This document shows positions 42,631-54,230 of a stretch of 64,000 nt of DNA, one piece after another. The translations under genes were made by a program, and so were the position numbers. The DNA lies in contig NC_135121.1 of the NCBI RefSeq assembly GCF_050908995.1, forward strand, positions 744,001 to 808,000, read 5' to 3'. How positions within the stretch are numbered: position 1 is the first letter of the stretch; every line of letters begins with the position of its first letter. The DNA comes from Andrena cerasifolii (taxonomy: Eukaryota; Arthropoda; Insecta; Hymenoptera; Andrenidae). Below the pieces are notes generated by a model. It saw only the letters and a program-made list of their open reading frames with translations. It made no database searches and was not told the origin of the DNA.

Positions 42631-45600
42631 ATAAGGTAGATATAAGGGAAGAAGAGGGTGTGAGAGGCGTAGGTATAAGGAGATTGTAACCTCTAGGGGA
42701 GTCAATAAAGACCAATACTATTGCATTTTTCGCATAACCAGTTACTACGTCTAATTCATGAGGAGAAACCATTAATGCACATAAATTCAGAGTCCTCTTT
42801 AAATTCTAATAATTAAAAAATATCAAATTCAGAATTACCTACAGTGGTTAATTCGAATGTACTCACAATACCAGCTCGCTCGGAAACGCTTATTCCAATC
42901 AGAGTCTTAAATTCAAGTGTTAAGGAAGGAATAGTTCAGCGAGGTAGCATTCAGGACGGTCTTCTCTTTTGCGAAAGAAGTCTAGTTAAAGTTAATGAGA
43001 ATTCTGAGGCTTTAACGACTATTCTCAATATTACTAACGAGGATATACAAATCAGTAAGCCTGAAGTTATGTTAGAAGAATTAGATCAAGACGTTTTGAG
43101 AATTTTAAGTCTGGATTCTGTAGAATCAAAAAACAGTTTTTCAAAATCTTAGATTAGATCATATAACTGAGGAAGAACGGAACAGTATTATTGATCTTTG
43201 GACTGAATTTAATCATATTGTACATCTAGAAGAGGATGTTCTAAGTAGTACTGATGCTATACCTCATGAGATAGTAACACATTCGGATGTTCCTATTTCT
43301 GCTAAAACATATCGTTATCCAGAGTGTCATAAAAGGGAAGTCAATAAACAAATTGATAAGATGTTAAAAGATGGTATAATTAAATCTTCAAACTCCCCGT
43401 GGAACGCATCACTTTCGGTGGTTCTTAAAAAGTTAGACGCGTCGGGTAAAATCAAATGGCGCATCGTTATTGATTATAGGACGCTAAATGAGATCACTGT
43501 TGGTGATTCGTATCCCTTACCCAACATAATTGATATTTTAGATCAATTGGGAAATTCAAAATACTTTACGACTTTGGATCAGGGTTTCAGCAGATAAAAA
43601 TGCATCCGGATGATGCTGCGAAAACAGCCCTCTTTCTACTCCTACCGGTCATTATGAATTTTGTCGTATGTCGTTTGGTTTAAAGAACGCGCCAGCGACG
43701 TTTCAAAGATTAATGAACACGGTTCTCGCGGGAATTCAAGGAATTAGGTGTCTTGTTTAGCTGGATGATATTATTGTTTATGCCGATTCGTTAGAAACAC
43801 ATACAAAGAAGTTACGGGAAGTATTTCAGATATTATCGCAATATAATTTGAAAATTCAATTAAACAAATGTCAGTTTCTACGCCGAGAAGTAACGTGTCT
43901 CGGACATGTTCTGTCAGAAACAGGAGTAAAACCAGATCCTTCCAAAGTAGTGGCTGTAAAAAAATTTTCAGTACCTAAGTCATCCAAGGACATAAAATCA
44001 TTCTTAGGTCTTGCTAGCTACTATCGTAGATTTATTCCAAACTTTAGTAATGTTTCTAAGCCGTTGACGTCAGTATTGAGAAAAGACATGCCATTTTTAT
44101 GGACAAGCAACCAACAAAGTTCTTTTGAAAGTTTGAAATCTAAATTGATTTTCGAACTAATATTGCAGTATCCTGATTTTTCAAAGGAATTTATTGTTAC
44201 GACTGATGCCAGTACTTTGGCTATTGGTGCTGTCTTAGGACAGAATCACAGTATTCAGGTTCTACATATAGCTTATGTAAGTAGAACTTTAAATCGGACA
44301 GAATCAAACTACTCCACAATAGAACGCGAACTATTAGCGATTTGTATAGGCTGTAAAACATTTTCGTTCATATATCTATGGTAGGAAATTCAAAATAATC
44401 ACGGATCATAAACCCTTAACGTGGTTGTTTAATATTAAAGATCTAGGTTCACGTTTGATTCGTTGGCGGTTACTATTAGAGGAATATGATTATGAGATAA
44501 TATATAAACCAGGAAATATTAATTCTAACGCGGATACTCCGAGTCGAATAAAATGTAATACGGAAGCTGAAATTAAACTTAATGTAATCAATTCAATGTT
44601 TACTAAATCGTACTCTGATTTCTTAAATGCTTTAAAAACCTCAATAATTAACTATGATAAAATTGAGGAGTACAAGGACACAGTCTTTTCCTCATCGGAC
44701 AATTATGCGGTTTGCATTTCGAAGGATCTTGAATCTGGTAGTACTATTTCAGAGGAATTTAAAAAACGTTATCCAAATCATTTAAATAGCTTTGAAAAAC
44801 AAGATCTTTCATGTCATGAAGCAGTAACAGTAAAAGAAGGAAACAAATATATATTTTATCTTGTGATTTAATAAAACTATTGGGATCAAGCAAGCTATGA
44901 AGACCTCTTTCAGACATAAAGTATAAATTAAAATCTATAAGTATGCCATTTTTGGGAACAGAGTTTGAAAAATTTAAATGGGAAAAGGTTAGATCTATGT
45001 TACGCTATATATTCAAAGCAACAGATATTAATGGTAAGATATTTTCCAATACTGTACATACTCCAACACTAGAGGAGATTAAGGAAATACTGAAAGACAA
45101 TCATAATTCTCCAGTTGCAGGTCATTCAGGGTTTAACCATACATATAAAAGAATTAAGGAAAATTATAAATGGTCTTCTATGAAAAAGGTATCGCGGATT
45201 ATATAAAATATTGCAAATCCTGTCAAGAAAATAAGCTAGTGCGAAAGAAAAATCATACTCCAATGCAAATTACCTCTACAACTACTAAAGCTTTTGAAAG
45301 AATAGCATTAGATATTGTAGGACCATTACCTCTGTCGGAAAACGGAAATAAATATATTTTAACAATTCAGAATGACTTGACAAAATTTTCTCAAGCTGAT
45401 GCGATACCAAACCAAGAAGCAAAAGCCATAGCTAAGACTTTCCATAATGAATTTATTTGTAAATATAGAATTCCTGACTCTATTTTAACTGATCAGGGTG
45501 CAGATTTCACTTCGAAGTTATTGAAGAACGTAGCGAAATTATTCAAGATAAAACAAATTCAAACAACTGCTTAACCTCCACAAACGAATGGTGCTCTTGA

Positions 45601-46000
45601 ACGGTCTCATGCCACTCTGGCGGATTATTTAAAACATTATGTAAAGTCAGATCAAACGGATTGGGATGAATGGCTTTCAAGCGCAATGTATGCGTATAAC
45701 ACGACTGTACATACATCCAGAGTTCCTACCTGACCGCCGAAAGGGACGGACGTGCCTCGCACCGCTCCGCCGCTACCTGAGTCGTGACCGGGGGAAAGTG
45801 ACGTGGCCGTGAATTTACAGTGTACTTCTCGCATTTATGCGTAGAATTCTTGGAGTTTCTCGAGTCTTGTCACGTGTTAGGAGTGTTTTCTTCGTCTCTG
45901 TGCTCACTGTGTGCTGTTCGTAACGGGAAATTTACAGAAACTTTTTCAAGATCTGCGATTTTCGTGTCCGTGTATCGGCTGTGCGCTTTTCGCTCTGTGT

Positions 46001-46612
46001 CTCCGCTTCCGAGCGAGATACACGCGTGTGCTCGCGGCAGTGAGCTCAAGGCGTTGAGACGAATAAAAGGAGCTATTCGCCATTTATTTTGGTCGAAAAA
46101 TACGGTAGTTAGGATAGATTTAGTTTTCCGAACCTCAACGACGCCGACGCGTCGCCATCTTGGGTCGGTCCGAAGCGTCACCGGCCACGTCAGCGCTGAG
46201 GTCGCTCCGCTTCCGAGCGAGATACACGCGTGTGCTCGCGGCAGTGAGCTCAAGGCGTTGAGACGAATAAAAGGAGCTATTCGCCATTTATTTTGGTCGA
46301 AAAATACGGTAGTTAGGATAGATTTAGTTTTCCGAACCTCAACGACGCCGACGCGTCGCCATCTTGGGTCGGTCCGAAGCGTCACCGGCCACGTCAGCGC
46401 TGAGGTCGCTCCGCTTCCGAGCGAGATACACGCGTGTGCTCGCGGCAGTGAGCTCAAGGCGTTGAGACGAATAAAAGGAGCTATTCGCCATTTATTTTGG
46501 TCGAAAAATACGGTAGTTAGGATAGATTTAGTTTTCCGAACCTCAACGACGCCGACGCGTCGCCATCTTGGGTCGGTCCGAAGCGTCACCGGCCACGTCA
46601 GCGCTGAGGTCG
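46001..46612 (+). repeat. Three-unit 204-bp tandem array in the LINE 5' region
   Basis: Units start ctccgcttccgagcgagata at 46001, 46205 and 46409 and are practically identical. As 204 is a multiple of three, both strands stay open across the array, giving 68-residue repeats; no protein family is recognisable. It most likely is a set of promoter monomers, as known for some mammalian L1 5' ends (analogy). Confidence 0.9.
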
Positions 46613-46907
46613 GACGAGAGCATTCTGTTCTGTAGTCTGCTGTGGTTTTTGTATACACATTATAAGTGTGAAAGGACTGAGTATTGCATGCTGTGTGCCA
46701 GAGTGTTAATGTAAATCCCAGAGCGTGGGAATAGCTTTCAGGGCGTCAGCGTCGAGTGGCGTGAAAACCCAAACGGGTAGCGTCACTGTCGCCATCTTGG
46801 GCCGCCAGTCGGCCACGTACGCCGCCCGGGAAGCGGGAAAAGCGGCAGGTGTGGAGAGCGCCCCACCACACGTGCCGAGGGCAGGAGTGGGAGAACCCGG
46901 CCTCTGA

Positions 46908-48308
46908 ATGGCGCCCACTTCGATATCCAAATCGGAGGGGGCCAAAGCGCGGCTGAAGGCAGTGACCGGAATTCCGGTATCTGCAAAGGCGACCTCCGTC
47001 GGTACTAAGACGGCCAAGAGGAAGGCGAGCACCACGCCAGTGAAGCTTACGGGACCACTGCAGGAGGACAAGAAGATGCGGAAGACGACGGAGGAAAGGA
47101 CAGCAGAGTCAGCGCCAACACCACAACCAGCAGCGAAGGAGGGAAGGACGGCAGGAGCATCACCACCACCACCATCGAATGAGAGGACCATCGCATCCAC
47201 CAAGGAAGCGGCTAGTGCCATCGAGGACAGGATCTTTGCGTACTGCACGGATCCTGCCAAAAAGATAAATAAGGAGCAGGCAGTCGTCATCTTGCGCTGC
47301 TTCAAGGAGATGAGGGGTCTGGTGCAGGAGGCCCTACTCAGGACCAGTTTCCTGGAGGGGCAACTGGAGCAGGCGAACGCTCAGGCAAGGAAGTCGGAGG
47401 GGGCCATGAGCGGCGCCGTCCAGAAGTCTCTCCAGGCGACGAGATGCCTGGAAAGGGTGGTAAAAAAGGCGGAGACGCCCACTACCTTGTCCTACGCGGA
47501 CAGGGTAAAAATAAACACGGCGAAGGTTTCGCCGTCGGCAGTCCATCCGCCCAGGAATGTAGTAATGATTTTCCCAGACGGAGAGGAGGGGAAGATCAAG
47601 ACGAGCGAGGAAGCGCGCGAAGCTGTCTTCACCCTGGTGAACCCTCGAAAGAGGGGGATGCAGGTGAGGACGGTTAAGCCAATCCACGGCAATGGTATTG
47701 CCGTGGAAACGACAACGCCGGAAGCGCTGAAGGAGCTTCTGGATAATCCGAAGCTCAAGGACGCTGGACTGAAGACCAGGACACCGACGGTCAAAAACCC
47801 GAGGATGATAATTTTCGACGTCCCGAGGGAGATGCCGGAAAAGGACATCCTCGGGTGTCTGCGTAAACAGAACGCGAAAGTCATGGAAGGCGAGGAGAAT
47901 GACAGGAATTTTTCTTTATGTTTCACGACAGGAAGAAAGTACAGCGACGAGACCAACTGGGTGGCCGAAGTGTCGCCGAAGCTGCGAGAGAGGCTGCTCG
48001 AGGCGAACAAAGTTTTCCTCGGGTGGAACGCGTGTAAGGTGCGCGATTTTCTCGCGGTCAGCCGGTGCTTCAAGTGCCAAGGATTCGGGCACATCGCCAA
48101 GCACTGCCGACACAAGGAGGAGGTCTGCAGCCACTGCACAGAGGAGGGGCACGGGGCGAAAACGTGCCCCAAGAAGACACAGTCCGCGGCCTGCGTTAAC
48201 TGCAGGCGCTTCGGACTCAAAGGGGACCATGCAGCATCCAGCAAGGAGTGCCCCGCGCACAGGAAGGCTCTCGAGAAGTCGGTGAACAGGACGGTTTACC
48301 ACTGCTAA
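46908..48308 (+). CDS. R1-like LINE ORF1 (Gag-like nucleic-acid-binding protein)
   Basis: An intact 466-residue frame. Residues 1-90 are lysine/alanine/proline-rich and probably disordered. A helical, likely coiled-coil segment follows (about 100-200). Near the C-terminus are three zinc knuckles in a row: CFKCQGFGHIAKHC, CSHCTEEGHGAKTC, and CVNCRRFGLKGDH...C. This is the standard ORF1 pattern of R1 and related LINEs, whose product coats the element's RNA in a ribonucleoprotein. It ends 46 bases before the first ATG of ORF2. Confidence 0.9.
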   Translation: MAPTSISKSEGAKARLKAVTGIPVSAKATSVGTKTAKRKASTTPVKLTGPLQEDKKMRKTTEERTAESAPTPQPAAKEGRTAGASPPPPSNERTIASTKEAASAIEDRIFAYCTDPAKKINKEQAVVILRCFKEMRGLVQEALLRTSFLEGQLEQANAQARKSEGAMSGAVQKSLQATRCLERVVKKAETPTTLSYADRVKINTAKVSPSAVHPPRNVVMIFPDGEEGKIKTSEEAREAVFTLVNPRKRGMQVRTVKPIHGNGIAVETTTPEALKELLDNPKLKDAGLKTRTPTVKNPRMIIFDVPREMPEKDILGCLRKQNAKVMEGEENDRNFSLCFTTGRKYSDETNWVAEVSPKLRERLLEANKVFLGWNACKVRDFLAVSRCFKCQGFGHIAKHCRHKEEVCSHCTEEGHGAKTCPKKTQSAACVNCRRFGLKGDHAASSKECPAHRKALEKSVNRTVYHC

Positions 48309-48354
48309 GGGCGACTATACGGCTGGACGAGAAATCAAGATCCTGCAGCACAAC

Positions 48355-51300
48355 ATGCAGCGATCGAGATTAGTGCCACACGAGGTCCGGTCTGAGATGG
48401 AGAAATTAGACGCTGACATCCTGCTGATGCAGGAGCCGTACAGCATTAATGGACACATACCAGGATTCGGCAACGGTGCGAGGATCATTTCGCGTGGCGG
48501 CGCGGGTCAACCGCCGTGGGCTGCGATCTGCGTACGCAACCGAGGACTCACCGTGCTGGAAATCTCGGATCTGTGCACGACGCACTGCGTTTGTGTCCAG
48601 GTCTCTATTGACGGCGCGGAAATATACGTGGTGAGCCAAAACTTCCCACCATCGGTGGATATTGGAGTTGGACTGGCCCATTTGGACAGGATCGTGACGA
48701 GACTGAAGGGACAGATACTGATCATTGGGGTGGACGCGAATGCGAAATCGCTCCTCTGGCACAGTGGGAAAACCGACAGTCGCGGCGAGGAACTGGAGCA
48801 GCTCATCGCCCGGCACGATCTGCTAGTTCTGAATGAGCCGGGACAACCCACCACGTTCCAGAACACTCGGGGATCATCGAACATCGACGTCACGCTGGTG
48901 AGCTGGGAAGCGATACCGCTCGCGAGTACCTGGAAGGTGCACGAGAGCGGTTCCTCCAGCGACCACAGAATCATCGAAACCAGACTGGACCTTAACAACG
49001 GTGGCACTAGAAGGCCGTTCCAGAAACCACGGTATAACACCAGGAATGCCAAATGGGACAAGTTCCAACGAGTCCTAATACACGAGAAGCACTCTCTCTC
49101 TGAGGCTCAAATTCTTTGCGCCGAGGACGTTGAGAGTGTGGCCACACACTTCGAACGAGTATTGACCAGCGCCTGTGACGCTGCGATACCATTAAAGAAA
49201 TGGCACAACCGGTCCAAACCGTGGTGGACGGGCGAACTTACAGGACTTAAGAGAGCGTCCCATCGAGCGCGGCGGAGATTCCAGATGACCAGGGATCCAA
49301 ACACGAGGGAGATCTACAAAGAAGAATGGAAGACACTCAGGAGAGTCTACAAGAAGAAGGTGGCAAACGTGAAGAACAGCACGTGGCGCCAGTTTGTCAC
49401 CACAAAGGGGAACAAGGAGCCGTGGGGCGTCGCAACCAAAGCGGCCCTAGGGAAGCTGCGAAGCGAGGAGGCCGTTTCATCTTTGGTGCTTGCAGACGGA
49501 GAACAGACGGAGTCTTGGAGGTCCACCGCCGAGGCGCTGCTGGAGGCCCTCATCCCAGATGACGAGGCGCGCCAGGAAACGCCAGAGCAAATGTGGATCC
49601 GCCGCGAGACCGCTGTACAACCGGACACAGAGACCGCGCTACCGTTCCTGGAGGAGGAACTTTATGCAGCGGTATCGAGGCTCAGGAGAGGCAAATGCCC
49701 GGGTCCAGACAGGATCGAAGTCGAGGTAATCCAGCAATCCTGGGGATGCCTCCGGGAGGAGCTCCTCAAACTTTGCAACGGCTGCCTCGACTGGGGAGTA
49801 TTTCCGACCCGCTGGAAGGTAGGGAATATTATTGCGATCCCCAAAGGACCGGATCGAAATCGCAGCAGCACGAAGTCGTATCGTCCAATCTGCCTGCTGT
49901 CAATGGTGGGCAAGTTGCTCGAGAGACTGATGGCTGTGAGACTTGCGCCGCTCCTCTTCGACCATCAACTGTCCTCCGACCGACAATATGGTTTCCGTCC
50001 AGGAAGGTCGACGGAGGAGGCTATAGTCAAACTTCGCGAAGTGGTCGCGAATAAGGTCGAGGAGAGTTACGTTCTCGCAATCGCCCTCGACATTTCAGGG
50101 GCGTTCGACAACGTATGGTGGCCGAATATCCTGTACGAGCTGAAGAGGAGGGACTGCCCGCGAAACCTATATGGTCTAGCGGACAGCTACTTCTCCGAAA
50201 GGTTTGTGCAGATCATGGGAAAGCAGGAATCAGTGAGTAAATCCGTTACGAAGGGGTGCCCGCAGGGCTCGATACTGGGTCCCAGCTTCTGGAATCTGGT
50301 ATTCGATGACCTGTTGGCTGTACTGTCTTCCGAAGAGTTAGAATGCGAGCCCATTGCCTACGCCGACGACGTGCTGGTCATCGTTTCTGGGAACTCGCGA
50401 GAGGACCTCAGACTGCGGGGCCAGGCCGCGGTTTCGGAGTGGTGTGGGAGAAAGAAATTGCAGCTTTCAGCCGAGAAAACCGAGATGCTGTTGGTCAAGG
50501 GTGACCTCGACATACGGAGACCACCGACCATCCGCCTGAACGGTAGAGGTATCAAGATGCAGCCTGTGATCAAGTACCTAGGAGTGCACCTCGAGTCTGG
50601 CCTAAAAATGGACACGCACGTGCGGAAGGTCTCCGAGAAGTGCTTGAATTTATTCAACTCTCTCGCGAGGATAGCCAAAGCGAACTGGGGACTGGGCTAC
50701 GGGGCCCTCTATACACTGTATAGGGGTCTGCACGTGCCCATAACCACGTACGCGGCAGCCGCATGGGGTGACCTGCTGCGGGTCAAATCGAGAGCAGCAC
50801 TGGTACGGTCGCAGAGATTGGCCCTCCTTCGAGTAACCAAGGCCTACTCGACGACGTCGACGGACGCGCTCCCAATCATCGCGGGCGTGGTGCCGATCGA
50901 CCTGCTGCTGGAGGAACGCGTGAAAATCTACAGGATCAGGAAAGGACCAAACCCGTCAAAAGAAGAGGAACAGCAGGCACGGAACGAAACGATGGACGCG
51001 TGGCAGCGGCGCTGGCGGACGTCGAGCAAGGGCCGAACAACGTTCGAGTTCTTCAACGACGTCCGACAAAGGTGAGGTCCACACGGATACAGCCGGACTA
51101 TTACGTAACGCAGTTTCTTAGCGGTCATGGAAATTTCAGGTGGAAACTAAACACCTTCGCACTGAGCGAGTCCGCTCTGTGCGAGTGTGGGGCGGCGGAG
51201 ACATCGAAGCACCTCATCTACCAGTGCTGCTTAAATGAGCAGGCAAGGACGGTCATGAGGGAGGAACTGCAGAAGAAGGGTCACGGATGGCCCCTAGTGG

Positions 51301-51476
51301 AACAGTATCTCGTCGGTAAAACGACCTTCCGCATCTTCCGGGATTTCACACACGCGACACTGAAGGCGAAGGAACGACCGACCACGACAGAAGAAGACGA
51401 GGATCAACAACAGCAGCAAGGACACCAAAGACGCCCAGGAAGAGAAGAAAGAAGAAGAGGAACACCGAGGCAATGA
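48355..51476 (+). CDS. R1-like LINE ORF2 (endonuclease and reverse transcriptase), one frameshift
   Basis: Open at 48355-51075, then continuing in another frame to 51476, so one frameshift lies near 51070. The true start may precede 48355, as the region from 48318 is open in frame (KILQHNMQRSR), typical of the beginning of the endonuclease. The APE-type endonuclease has LMQEPY, GVDANAKS, NIDVTL and SDHRII. RT runs from about residue 440: CPGPDRIE, YRPICLLS, FRPGRSTEEA, LDISGAFDNVWW, CPQGSILGP and the catalytic YADD at about 668-671. After the frameshift comes a C-terminal zinc motif (CECGAAETSKHLIYQC). The protein would nick target DNA and reverse-transcribe the element RNA onto it. Apart from the shift it looks functional. 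Confidence 0.88.
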
Positions 51477-52011
51477 CAAAACAAAGTCAAGACGAACACA
51501 CGGACAGACGTAACAACGACACGTACGTGGACAACAGACCAAAACCAGGACCAACCACGAAAGGGAAAGGACTACTCGAAGCCGGATACAAGGACTGGAC
51601 AAGAAGAAAGGTATTAGAACCTGCGATCACCTCTGCAGGCAGTGAGCAGTAATGCGAGCTGTGGTGGTGCAGGTAAACGGCTGTAAGCCATCCTGCTGGG
51701 ATCGAGCATCCGCTGGCGGCTCTACCTCCTCGTGGTCCCCGCTGGACAGCGCTTCGCGACGTGGAGGGCCGACTAAACGAGCCGCTTCCCCCCAGGGTAG
51801 ATCCAACTTGTCCGATGACCCGCAAGGCGAGGGCAGGGTTTTTCCAAGTCGCGTGCCCTCCATCTACGCACGCCGTTTCCCTTGGCAGTATTCCCAGAAA
51901 GATAGAGAATAACACCTTTTCTCGCGAAGCCGGTATGAGTCGGAAAACCGACTTGGTTGTACGGCGTGTCCGATCGCTATCGCGATCGGGACCAGAAGCG
52001 CGCACAATACT
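51477..52011 (+). other. 3' untranslated region of the R1-like LINE
   Basis: No poly-A. Near its end are two hairpins: agtcgg/ccgact (about 51938) and ccgatcgc/gcgatcgg (about 51970-51990). Such 3' structures can be recognised by the element's own RT (inference). Confidence 0.6.
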
Positions 52012-52025
52012 TGTACATACATCCA

Positions 52026-52440
52026 CTACTTTTACTCCTTATCAGTTAGTTTTTGGTGAAAAGCCTGAAATTCCATCATCTTTATTAAAAAAAAAACCTG
52101 AATTTAAATATACGTATGATGATTTGGTTAGCAACATAAAATTAAAGCTCCAAAAACCACATGAAACTGCAAGAAATTATGTGATCGAGTCGAAAAAAAA
52201 CGGAATAAACAGTACTATGATAAAATAACAAACGCTATTACTTATAAAGTAAGAGATTTAGTATATTTATTACGAGGGATAATCAACGGCTCGAAATAAC
52301 TTAATTCTAACTACGTTGGTCCGTATAGGGTGGTTAAAATTAATTCCCCGGTAAATGTTACTCATCAAATTAATAAAAAAGAATCAGTCGTGCATACTGA
52401 TAGAATAAAACATGCACGAGTTAAAGATATTGCTTCCTAA
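52026..52440 (+). pseudogene. pol: Errantivirus-like integrase C-terminal remnant
   Basis: Continues the integrase that was interrupted at 45719. TPYQLVFG follows directly after the target duplication. A frameshift near 52200 and a stop near 52300 separate this from a tail with YVGPYRVV, a GPY/F-type motif. Non-functional. Confidence 0.75.
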
Positions 52441-52497
52441 GCATAAATAGTGTAATTATGTTACAGGTTTTTCTCAGTCATCAGTGCGTAGTATTAC

Positions 52498-54209
52498 ATG
52501 ACCACGAAATTCAAGTACACCCCTGTAATATATTACGATAATATACAGGAATTAAAATTTTATGATATGACTTGGAAATTAGTTACATATTTTGATTTGT
52601 CTTATGTGGACAATGGATTACAGATAATCGAACTTATCTATAGGAAAATTAAGTCATATTGTGACGATTTTACTAATGCGGACGTACCCCTAGTTTGTGA
52701 ATCCACATTACAGGCATTAAATCATACAATACCAGTTTTAAAACTCAAGGAACAGGATTTAAAAGATTTAAGTAGACATAAACGCGTAAAACATGGTTGG
52801 TTTAATGCAGTTGGGGCAGTATTTAAGACGATAATAGGAACAATGGATAATAATGATGCCGAATATTACAATGACGCAATAGAAAGAATAAATATCAATG
52901 AGAAAGAGTTAACGAATTTAATGGAGACGCAAGTCCAAGTTGTACAAACCACGATTGCAAATTTTAATGAAACAATCGGTAATATTCATGAAAGTGGGAA
53001 AATTTTTAGCGAAAATTTTTATGGTCGTCTCAAATCTATTGAAAATAATATGAATGAAGTAAAAAAAGAAAATGATATTACACAACATTTGACATTACTT
53101 AACCTGATCATAGGTGAACTTGATTCTACATTGTCCACCTTGATAAATGCAATATTATTTGAGAAACAAGGCTCGTTACATCCAAAAATTATCACACCTG
53201 TTCAATATATTAAGGAATTGAAAAAAAAACCAGTTCAATATTTACCTCCAGGGATTCATTACCCTTATATGCTGCACTATGCTAATGCCCATGAACTCTT
53301 AAACTATATAAACCTTCAAGTATATTACATGAAAAGTAGGTTAATATTCATTATAAGTAATTCTCTTGTATCGGCTAATACTTTTCATCTTTATCAACCT
53401 ATTCCATTACCTCTTTCACACGGAAATACAGTATACCACTTTAGATAGCTTAGAAGATTGCAAACGCACGTCTGAAATGACTTATATTTGCAAAATGTCA
53501 AAACCTATATACACATCATATGTGAAACAGAATTATTGTCTTCTAAAAAACAGGTTCCGAAATCTTGTGATGTTCGTTTTGTTCAAATTCAAAATGATAT
53601 ATGGTTCAAATTAGCACAGATGATTGGTTATATGTATTGCCAAAAGCGACTGATATAACAATTATCTGTAGAAACAAAACCGCACCCTTCGATGTAATTC
53701 TAAATGGAACGGGTATTTTCCAGTTGAATGGACAGTGTAAGGCGTATACACCATCTACAATATTAATAGCACAAAGCTCGTTTGAGAGTGCATACTCATC
53801 TATTGTACCTATGTTTAACATTTTCGATGATGATTGTTGCCTAAGAGAAAAATTAAATATTAGTGTAATTCCGCAATTAAAAGACGTAGGAAATCTTCAT
53901 GTAAATTTAGAAAATCTAGACGTAGCCAGTCATAAGTTACATATAATATCTACTGTTTTAGAGGAAATGTCGAAACAACATAAGATCAATAGGAAACTTT
54001 CTATATTCACGTATATATTTTATGCAATAGCAACTATAATAATTATGTATGTTTCGTATAAGATATTTAGATGTTGTATAAGTAAGAATAACCGTTACAA
54101 TAGTGATCATGGTTGTGCTAGGCTTATAAGTTATTTATGTTTAAAAGATTCTACCGTTAACATAGGAAATCGAACTGATCATTCAGGATTAGATACTCAG
54201 TCTCAGTAA
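52498..54209 (+). pseudogene. env: Errantivirus-like envelope remnant
   Basis: Three overlapping pieces (52498-53448, 53366-53614, 53601-54209) in different frames. The first has a basic furin-type site RHKR at residues 93-96, followed by a glycine/hydrophobic segment that looks like a fusion peptide, then a long helical region. This is the layout of the insect errantivirus/baculovirus F-type envelope family. The last piece has a membrane segment near its C-terminus (about 53998-54060) followed by a short tail. The surface part before the cleavage site is short, so the N-terminus is probably incomplete. Frameshifts near 53390-53450 and 53600 break it. It cannot give a functional glycoprotein. 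Confidence 0.75.
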
Positions 54210-54230
54210 ATTTGTAATCGTCCTGTAGTA

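Larger units (their letters stand above)
40939..42717 (+). mobile_element. 5'-truncated, purine-strand-biased LINE
   Basis: Flanked by a 17-base duplication (ctattgcatttttc then aca or gca) at 40922-40938 and 42718-42734, so it moved by target-primed reverse transcription. It starts within RT (GLLPPGRTGFRRG, FIDMKAAFDSVDRE, RQGCPL, then YADD in another frame near 41417). It ends with a C-terminal C-x2-C...H...C motif near 42323-42375 and a six-unit 10-bp tandem tail (taagataggc, 42571-42630). Frameshifts break it. The plus strand is extraordinarily rich in G and A. Confidence 0.85.
40561..45705 (+). pseudogene. pol: Errantivirus-like pol remnant, interrupted by a LINE
   Basis: Protease is recognisable by LDTGADIS near 40650. 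The LINE at 40939-42717 then splits the gene. RT resumes from about 43150 (DGIIKSSNSPW, VIDYRTLNE), with frameshifts near 43580-43640 and a stop just before the LDDIIVYAD catalytic motif (about 43760). RNase H (TTDASTLAIGAVL), the zinc site of integrase (H...H...CKSCQ) and its D-D core (LDIVGPLPL, LTDQGADF) follow in several pieces separated by stops and frame changes. The R1-like LINE interrupts it again at 45720. Clearly dead. Confidence 0.8.
45720..52011 (+). mobile_element. Nearly complete R1-like LINE inserted in errantivirus integrase
   Basis: A 14-base duplication tgtacatacatcca lies at 45706-45719 and 52012-52025. The 6.3-kb insert has a 5' region with a tandem array, ORF1 with three zinc knuckles, ORF2 with endonuclease and RT, and a 3' region without poly-A. 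The domain layout (CCHC-bearing ORF1, APE-type endonuclease, RT, C-terminal CCHC) is that of the R1 group. It is not in rDNA, so it is an R1-group member without the 28S target. Confidence 0.9.

Noticed and set aside
46001..46612. CRISPR-like or satellite array
   Set aside because: Units are directly adjacent with no unique spacers and lie within a LINE, so neither a CRISPR array nor an independent satellite.
45820..46658. Long open frames on both strands with 68-residue repeats
   Set aside because: They come from the 204-bp tandem array, whose length is a multiple of three. No protein family is recognisable and it is the 5' region of a LINE.
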